Shown piece after piece: positions 59,086-64,000 of a DNA stretch of 64,000 nt. The stretch is from Rhizobium sp. Q54 (GTDB lineage Bacteria > Pseudomonadota > Alphaproteobacteria > SHVZ01), in the NCBI GenBank assembly GCA_945871425.1, contig CAMBVS010000014.1:1-64000 (forward strand). The letters run 5' to 3'. Every line of letters starts with the position of its first letter. Within the stretch, counting starts at the first letter, position 1. The translations under genes were made by a program, and so were the position numbers. Under the pieces are notes generated by a model. It worked only from the letters and a program-made list of their open reading frames with translations, did not search any database and had not been told where the DNA came from.

Positions 59086-60075
59086 ATGCCGACGAAGACA
59101 CCGACACACATCCGCCTGACCCGCCGCGCCTTCGCCGCCGGCAGCGCCGCCGCCGCAGGCCTCGCCTGGTCGCCGCTCGGCGCCCAGGAGAAGTTCCCGT
59201 CGAAGACGATCGAGGTGGTGACCCATGCCGGCGTCGGCGGCGGCACCGACATCACCGGCCGCATGATGATGGTGCATGCACCGGAAGCGTTCGGCACCGA
59301 GTTCGCCATCGTCAACAAGGTCGGCGGCAGCGGCGCCGCGGCGTTGGCCTACGCCGCCTCCAGGCCGCGCGACGGCCACACCATCCTGCTGATCACCCAG
59401 ACGCATCTCCTGACCGTCATGCAGGGCAAGGCGCCGGTGAAGTACGACGAGATCGTCGGTCTCGCGCGTGCCACCGACGATCCCCAGTTCCTGATGGTGG
59501 GCAAGTCGAGCCCGCTCAAGACCGCCCAGGAGATGATCGCCGCCGGCAAGACCAAAGCGCTCAAGTTCGGCGTCACCCAGCTCGGCGGCGTCGACCACCT
59601 TGCCGTCCTCGGCTTCGCCAAGAAGGCGGGGATGCAGGCCCCGACCATCGTGCCGTTCCGAGGCGGCGGCGACATCGTGATCAACACGGTCAGCGCCAAT
59701 GTCGACGTCGGCATCCTCAACTACGCCGAGGCGGAGTCGCAGCTGAAGGCCGGCGACGTCAGGGCGCTGGTGACGTTGACGCCGAAGCGCCTCGCCCCGC
59801 TGCCGGACGTGCCGTCGGCGAAGGATATCGGCCTCGATATCAACTACTCGACCGTCCGCGGATTCGTCACGCTGAAGGGCGTGGCGGACGACCGGCTGAA
59901 GGCGCTCGAGGATGGCCTGCTGAAGGCGATGAAGGGGCAGATGTACGCGACATACATCGAGAGGTCGGGGCAATCCGCGGACAGCGTTGTCGGCCGTGGC
60001 CCCTGGCAGGCTCAGCTCGACGGCTTCTACAACGAGGGCCAGGCGGCGCTGAAGGAAATTGGCCTGCTGAAATAG
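59086..60075 (+). CDS. Tripartite tricarboxylate transporter substrate-binding protein (Bug/TctC)
   Basis: A 329-residue periplasmic binding protein with a Tat-like signal (TRRAFAAGSAAAAGLAWSP). The Bug-family pattern GVGGGTDITGRMM near residue 50, KVGGSGAAALAYAASR, and FRGGGDIVINTVSANVDVG in the middle bind carboxylates. A GGGAGGA ribosome-binding site precedes the ATG. It captures a di- or tricarboxylate for the TctAB permease encoded next. Confidence 0.93.
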   Translation: MPTKTPTHIRLTRRAFAAGSAAAAGLAWSPLGAQEKFPSKTIEVVTHAGVGGGTDITGRMMMVHAPEAFGTEFAIVNKVGGSGAAALAYAASRPRDGHTILLITQTHLLTVMQGKAPVKYDEIVGLARATDDPQFLMVGKSSPLKTAQEMIAAGKTKALKFGVTQLGGVDHLAVLGFAKKAGMQAPTIVPFRGGGDIVINTVSANVDVGILNYAEAESQLKAGDVRALVTLTPKRLAPLPDVPSAKDIGLDINYSTVRGFVTLKGVADDRLKALEDGLLKAMKGQMYATYIERSGQSADSVVGRGPWQAQLDGFYNEGQAALKEIGLLK

Positions 60076-60085
60076 CGAGCCCGGC

Positions 60086-60559
60086 ATGACCGTTCCGGGC
60101 TGGCGGAGCCGCACCGATCTCCTCGTTGCGGCGGTCATCCTCGCCTTCTGTGCGATCGTCTACGGGCTCACCTACCGCTTCGACGCCGTGCCCGTCGCGT
60201 TGATGGACGGGCTCGGCGCCGAGCTGTTTCCACGCCTGGTTCTCGGCGTGGTGGCGCTGATGGCGGTCCTGATCGCGCTCGGCATCGGCATCACGCCCAT
60301 GGCCGCGCCGCCGCCGGTGCACCCGATGGTATGGATGACCGGCGGCGCCATGCTGGCGTTCATGGTCGCGGTCGAGGTGATCGGGCTATGGCCGACCGCC
60401 TTCCTTTTCGTCGTCGGCCTCGGCTGGCTCTGGGGAGAGCGCAGCCTGCTCAGGCTCGCGCTTAGCGCCGCCGGGTTGTGCGCCGTGCTTTACCTTCTGT
60501 TCGTACGGCTGCTCGGCGGAACCTTCCCCAAGGGCCTGCTCACCTCCCTCTGGTCGTAG
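60086..60559 (+). CDS. Tripartite tricarboxylate transporter small membrane subunit (TctB)
   Basis: A 157-residue protein with four TM helices and the Pro-rich cytoplasmic loop MAAPPPVHP between helices 2 and 3, as in TctB. It lies 10 bases after the Bug gene and 13 before tctA. It stabilises or couples the large permease subunit. Sequence conservation in TctB is low, so the call leans on size, topology and position. Confidence 0.88.
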   Translation: MTVPGWRSRTDLLVAAVILAFCAIVYGLTYRFDAVPVALMDGLGAELFPRLVLGVVALMAVLIALGIGITPMAAPPPVHPMVWMTGGAMLAFMVAVEVIGLWPTAFLFVVGLGWLWGERSLLRLALSAAGLCAVLYLLFVRLLGGTFPKGLLTSLWS

Positions 60560-60572
60560 GGATCGTACCCGG

Positions 60573-62060
60573 ATGGACGCCTTTTTCGCCGGCATGGGGG
60601 TTCTGCTCGATCCCTACATGCTGTTCCTGGTCTTTGCCGGCACCGTCCTCGGCATCGTCGTCGGCGCGCTGCCGGGGATCAGCGGCAGCACGACGACGGC
60701 GCTCCTGCTGCCGCTGACGATCGCGATGACGCCGGCCGCGGCGATCGCCTTCCTCGGCTCTCTCTACTGCGCCGCCAATTTCGGCGGCTCGATCACGGCG
60801 ATCCTGATCAACACGCCGGGCGACCCCTCGGCCTCGGCCACCGCCTTCGACGGCTATCCCATGGCGGCCCGCGGCGAGGCGGGAAAGGCTCTCGGCATCT
60901 CGGCGGTGGCGAGCGCCATCGGCGGCATCTTCAGCGTCTTCGTCCTGATCGTCGCCGCCCCGCTGCTCGCACGCATGGCCTACCAGTTCGGCCCCCCGGA
61001 ATACTTCGCACTCGCCGTCTTCGGCCTCTCGATGGTGGCTGCGATCGGCGGCGACTCGCCGGTGAAGAACCTGCTCGCCGCGGCCCTCGGCGTGCTGCTG
61101 GCCACGGTCGGGCTCGACCTCACCACCGGCGTCGAGCGCTTCACCTTTGGCGCCTACGCGCTCTCCGACGGCATCGAGTTCATTCCCGTTCTCGTCGGCC
61201 TGTTCGCGATCTCAGAGCTCCTGGAGCAGGCAGCCCAGCACGGCGCCGTTCAGAGCTACATCAAGCTGAAGAAGGTCGAGCTTCCGACTCTGGCCGACTT
61301 CCGCAAATGCGCCAAGGCGATCTCGCTCTCCAGCGTGATCGGCACTTTCATCGGCGTGCTGCCGGCGCTCGGTGCCACGACGGCGGCGCTGATCTGCTAC
61401 AATGAGACCCGCCGCTGGTCGAAGCACAAGGAGGAGTTCGGCCGAGGCGCCATCGAGGGCGTCGCCGGGCCCGAGGCCGCCAACAACGCCGCGGTCGGCG
61501 GCGCCATGGTGCCGACGCTGGCCCTCGGCATCCCCGGCAGCACCACCTCGGCGATCATCCTTGCGGGCCTGATCATCCAGGGCATCCGGCCGGGACCGCA
61601 CCTGTTCACCGAGCAGCCGACGCTGCTCTACGTCGTCTTCGGCTCGATGTTCGCGGCCAACCTGCTCTACCTGGTGATGGGCCTCGGCATGGCCAAGCTG
61701 TTCGCCCGCATCGCGCTGATTCCCGCCACATATCTCTGGCCGGCCGTTTTCGTGCTCTCGGTGGTCGGATCCTACGCACCGAACCAGTCGATGTTCGATG
61801 TCTGGGTCATGCTAGCCGCCGGCGTCGTCGGATTCCTCTTCCGGCGCTACGGCTTCTCCCCGGCACCGCTGATCATGGGCCTGGTGCTGGGCAAGCTGGT
61901 CGAGGAGACGCTGAAGCAGTCGCTGCTGATCTTCGACCGGAACTGGCTGATGTTCCTGACCCGCCCGGTGGTGGTTGTGCTGTTCGCGATCACCGCGGCA
62001 GGGCTCGCCGCGCCGGCGCTCCTGCGGCTGTGGAGATTCTGGCGGGCTAGCGCAGCATGA
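60573..62060 (+). CDS. Tripartite tricarboxylate transporter large permease subunit (TctA)
   Basis: A 495-residue permease with 11-12 TM helices. The two repeated gate motifs are GALPGISGSTTTALLLPLT near the N-terminus and GVLPALGATTAALICYNE in the middle; AIEGVAGPEAANNAAVGGAM and LGIPGSTTSAIILAG are diagnostic of TctA. It imports carboxylates driven by an ion gradient. Its 3' end overlaps the convergent M55 peptidase gene by 14 bases. Confidence 0.95.
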   Translation: MDAFFAGMGVLLDPYMLFLVFAGTVLGIVVGALPGISGSTTTALLLPLTIAMTPAAAIAFLGSLYCAANFGGSITAILINTPGDPSASATAFDGYPMAARGEAGKALGISAVASAIGGIFSVFVLIVAAPLLARMAYQFGPPEYFALAVFGLSMVAAIGGDSPVKNLLAAALGVLLATVGLDLTTGVERFTFGAYALSDGIEFIPVLVGLFAISELLEQAAQHGAVQSYIKLKKVELPTLADFRKCAKAISLSSVIGTFIGVLPALGATTAALICYNETRRWSKHKEEFGRGAIEGVAGPEAANNAAVGGAMVPTLALGIPGSTTSAIILAGLIIQGIRPGPHLFTEQPTLLYVVFGSMFAANLLYLVMGLGMAKLFARIALIPATYLWPAVFVLSVVGSYAPNQSMFDVWVMLAAGVVGFLFRRYGFSPAPLIMGLVLGKLVEETLKQSLLIFDRNWLMFLTRPVVVVLFAITAAGLAAPALLRLWRFWRASAA

Positions 62061-62865
62061 ACGACATCGCCGAGAAGCAATTGAGCGTGCGGATCACCGA
62101 CTTCATCGAGCCCGCGGTGTAGGACACCACCTCCGGCGCCGGCCGCTCGGTGCCCGGCAGCAGCGACATCAGGTCGGCCAGCGCCACATTGTTCAACTCG
62201 ACGCGCACGTTCATCGGCGGCGCGATGCGGAACGGGCTGATCTCCTTCGCCCGCCCGACCGCCCGGGTCGCAGCGGCGCGGATCAGCTCATGCGCCTTCC
62301 TGGGCGCGATCGAGTCCGCCGCCGAGTTCATGATCGCGCGCTTGACCTCGACGATCTCGGCGCCTTCGAACAGCGGCGCCGTCTCCGCCTTCAGGCAGTC
62401 GTCGCCGGAGAGCAGGATCACCGGCACGCCGACCTCGCCGGCATAGGCGCCGTAGAGCCCCGACTCACCGAGCTCGCGGCCGTTCACCGTGATCCGGCCG
62501 AAGGCGAAGCCGTTGATGGTGTGGGCGAGGATGCCGTGCGAACGCGCACGGGCGTGGTAGCCGAGAGCGAAGACGCCGGCATAGTCGGCAGTCAGGCCCT
62601 CCATCATCGAGACCGGCTTCGGCTTGCCCGAGATCAGGCGGGCGCGCACGTCCAGATCCTCGATCAGGAGATTGCGCATCGACCCATGAGAGTCGTTGAC
62701 CAGGATCTCGGTGGCGCCGCCCTCGAAGGCGCTGGCGATGGCGGCGTTCACCTCCGCGGTCATCAGCCGGCGGGCGCGCTCGTATTCGGGATTGCCCGGC
62801 TGCCCCTGCTGGCCGTGCACGACGCCGGCGACTCCCTCGATGTCCGACGAGACGTAGATCCGCAT
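62047..62865 (-). CDS. M55 family D-aminopeptidase (DppA-like)
   Basis: A 272-residue zinc peptidase. The metal ligands and the catalytic residues match B. subtilis DppA: Asp8 and Glu10 in SSDIEG, His60 in NDSHGS, His104 in GYHARA, His115, and Glu134 in RELGESG. The family frees D-amino acids or acts on D-peptides. The ATG at 62865 has a GGAGGGG ribosome-binding site. It is convergent with tctA, so co-regulation with the transporter is not assumed. Confidence 0.92.
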   Translation of the reverse strand: MRIYVSSDIEGVAGVVHGQQGQPGNPEYERARRLMTAEVNAAIASAFEGGATEILVNDSHGSMRNLLIEDLDVRARLISGKPKPVSMMEGLTADYAGVFALGYHARARSHGILAHTINGFAFGRITVNGRELGESGLYGAYAGEVGVPVILLSGDDCLKAETAPLFEGAEIVEVKRAIMNSAADSIAPRKAHELIRAAATRAVGRAKEISPFRIAPPMNVRVELNNVALADLMSLLPGTERPAPEVVSYTAGSMKSVIRTLNCFSAMSFMLR

Positions 62866-62953
62866 TTTAATCCCCTCCGATGGCGGGCGGCACGGTAAGC
62901 CGAAACCAGGCAGGGCGACAATCATCCAGGGGATCGGTAGTGTCTGCCATCCC

Positions 62954-63544
62954 ATGACCGACCGCGCCCTCATCGAAACCTTCACGCGTGCCGTCCTCGC
63001 CGATGAGCCATCGGCGCTGATCCCGCATTTCTTCGCCCACGACATTGCGCCGCCGATCTTTCGTTGGAATCCCCAGATCGGATCCCTGGTCGAGGCGCCG
63101 CTCAAGGTGCTGTTCCGGTGGTGGCGGGAGCAGCGGGTTGCCGGCGGCATCCCGTCGGTCGACGCGGTCGACCCGCTGGCGCTCAAGGAAGCGCTGGGCT
63201 ACCTGATGATCCTCGACGTGCTCGAGGACGGCTGGGACTTCCGCTACCGCCTCTACGGCAGCGAGATCGCCCAGCACGCCAAACGCGACTACACCGGGCA
63301 GCGCACCTCCGAGCTCAAGGTCGTCTCGCTGATCCCCACATTCTACATCGCCTGCTATCGGGCCGTGCTCGTGCGCCCGGAGCCGCTGATGACCCGGAAC
63401 GAGCCCCCGACCGACGTCGCCACCACCACCTGGACCCGCCTGGTCCTGCCGCTCGCGGACGGCAGCGGCAGAATCGTGCGTTTCCTCGTCGGCAACGTTC
63501 CCGGCACCTGGCGGCAGCCCACGAAAGGTGAATCCAGGAGCTGA
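62954..63544 (+). CDS. PAS domain-containing protein (PAS_5)
   Basis: A 196-residue protein whose middle part (about residues 60-175: LKVLFRWWREQR, YLMILDVLEDGWDFRYRLYG, then WTRLVLPLADGSGRIVRFLVG) fits the PAS_5 family common in Rhodospirillales and Hyphomicrobiales. There is no output domain, so it is a stand-alone sensor or ligand binder. It starts 88 bases from the divergent M55 gene. The ligand is unknown. Confidence 0.82.
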   Translation: MTDRALIETFTRAVLADEPSALIPHFFAHDIAPPIFRWNPQIGSLVEAPLKVLFRWWREQRVAGGIPSVDAVDPLALKEALGYLMILDVLEDGWDFRYRLYGSEIAQHAKRDYTGQRTSELKVVSLIPTFYIACYRAVLVRPEPLMTRNEPPTDVATTTWTRLVLPLADGSGRIVRFLVGNVPGTWRQPTKGESRS

Positions 63545-63618
63545 GCGCAAGGATGGCAGGCGGCAGCACTCCACGGCATGATGCCCGCCGAGGCGCCTCT
63601 TCCTCCCGGAGTTTCCCG

Positions 63619-64000
63619 ATGCCCGATACGATCCTGCCCACCGCCGCCTGGCTGACGGCACCGGCCGACAGCCGGTGGAACCCGGAGATCCTGGCCGAAG
63701 CCTGGGCCTACGCCGCCAGCATCGACAGTTCGGCGGTCATGGTGGTGGAGGGCGGACGCGTGGTGGCCAGCTGGGGCGACGTCGAGCGTCGCTACATGTA
63801 CCACTCCATGCGGAAGAGCTTCCTCTCGGCGCTCTACGGCATCCACATCGCGGAAGGCCGCATCAGCCGCGGCACGACGCTGGCCGAACTCGGGATCGAG
63901 GACAAGGAGGGGCTTTCCGGCCGCGAGAAGGCCGCGACCATCCTCGACCTGCTCTCGGCACGCTCCGGCATCTACCACCCGACCGTCTACGAGAGCCAGT
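63619..64000 (+). CDS. Serine hydrolase of the beta-lactamase family, N-terminal part
   Basis: The first 127 codons of a gene that runs past the window. The Ser-x-x-Lys active-site motif is Ser63-Met-Arg-Lys66 in YHSMRKSFLSALYG, and DKEGLSGREKAATILDLLSA plus the RSGIYHP stretch follow as in class C-like esterases and penicillin-binding-protein-like hydrolases. No signal peptide is present, so it appears cytosolic. Translation starts with an ATG at 63619; a GGAG ribosome-binding site is at 63608-63611. Confidence 0.85.
   Translation, partial: MPDTILPTAAWLTAPADSRWNPEILAEAWAYAASIDSSAVMVVEGGRVVASWGDVERRYMYHSMRKSFLSALYGIHIAEGRISRGTTLAELGIEDKEGLSGREKAATILDLLSARSGIYHPTVYESQ

Overview
The window looks like chromosome of a free-living, high-GC alphaproteobacterium, most likely in or near Rhodospirillales/Hyphomicrobiales. 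I base this on gene content: the argH / small lipoprotein / lysA / TIGR02302 block, the ftsE-ftsX-ydcF-plsC block, UbiH and Coq7 (ubiquinone makers), GluQRS, and many CoA-transferase, Bug/TctABC, M81 and M55 genes typical of soil oligotrophs. No phage, insertion sequence, CRISPR array, rRNA or replication origin was seen. Coding density is very high, with frequent 4-base ATGA/GTGA start-stop overlaps.

Layout. 1-15.6 kb is a scavenging and catabolic region: the end of a beta-keto acid cleavage enzyme, a shikimate-dehydrogenase-like protein, a GST, an aspartate dehydrogenase with a thioesterase, two tandem proline iminopeptidases, two orphan peptide-type binding proteins, a PLP aminotransferase, a CoA-transferase, an MFS exporter, a secreted hydrolase, an M81 peptidase and an HpcH/HpaI aldolase. 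15.6-28.8 kb holds an SDR, a TPR-glycosyltransferase, the plsC/ydcF/ftsX/ftsE operon, a zinc-ribbon protein, a glycosyltransferase, TIGR02302, lysA, a 42-residue lipoprotein, argH and a TlpA thioredoxin. 28.8-32.2 kb encodes 3-hydroxyacyl-CoA dehydrogenase, ETF alpha/beta and a cobalamin adenosyltransferase. 32.2-36.9 kb has a small HIG1-type membrane protein, a barnase-barstar pair, a J-domain protein, UbiH, a macro-domain protein, a TauE/SafE permease and a DapA-like lyase. 37-43.5 kb has a heptosyltransferase, a structured leader ahead of an ACT-domain gene and a Nudix gene, a sensor-kinase remnant, GluQRS, an esterase, an HNH protein, Coq7, DsbB and YqaA.

43.6-51.1 kb is the most coherent system: enzymes matching the decaprenyl-phospho-arabinose route (HAD-UbiA fusion, DprE1-like, DprE2-like) with GtrA, an FAD oxidoreductase, an epimerase and a facing GT-C-like membrane protein. 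I infer an arabinosylation cassette for a surface glycan. It ends at tRNA-Leu(CAA).

51.4-58.2 kb has an SDR, an NTF2-like protein, a deletion remnant of a molybdopterin oxidoreductase, a Gfo/Idh oxidoreductase, an unknown protein, an MFS transporter, an enoyl-CoA hydratase and a CoA-transferase. 58.2-62.9 kb holds a GntR regulator with a clear palindromic operator, a Bug/TctB/TctA carboxylate transporter and an M55 aminopeptidase. The window closes with a PAS_5 protein and the start of a serine beta-lactamase-family protein.

Three structural habits stand out: five convergent gene pairs share a 4-base stop overlap (CTAA, CTAG or TTAG), some divergent pairs can share a CATG start, and several genes appear to have leaderless promoters with the -35 box 35-36 bases before the start codon. 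All functions are read from the sequence without database searches.
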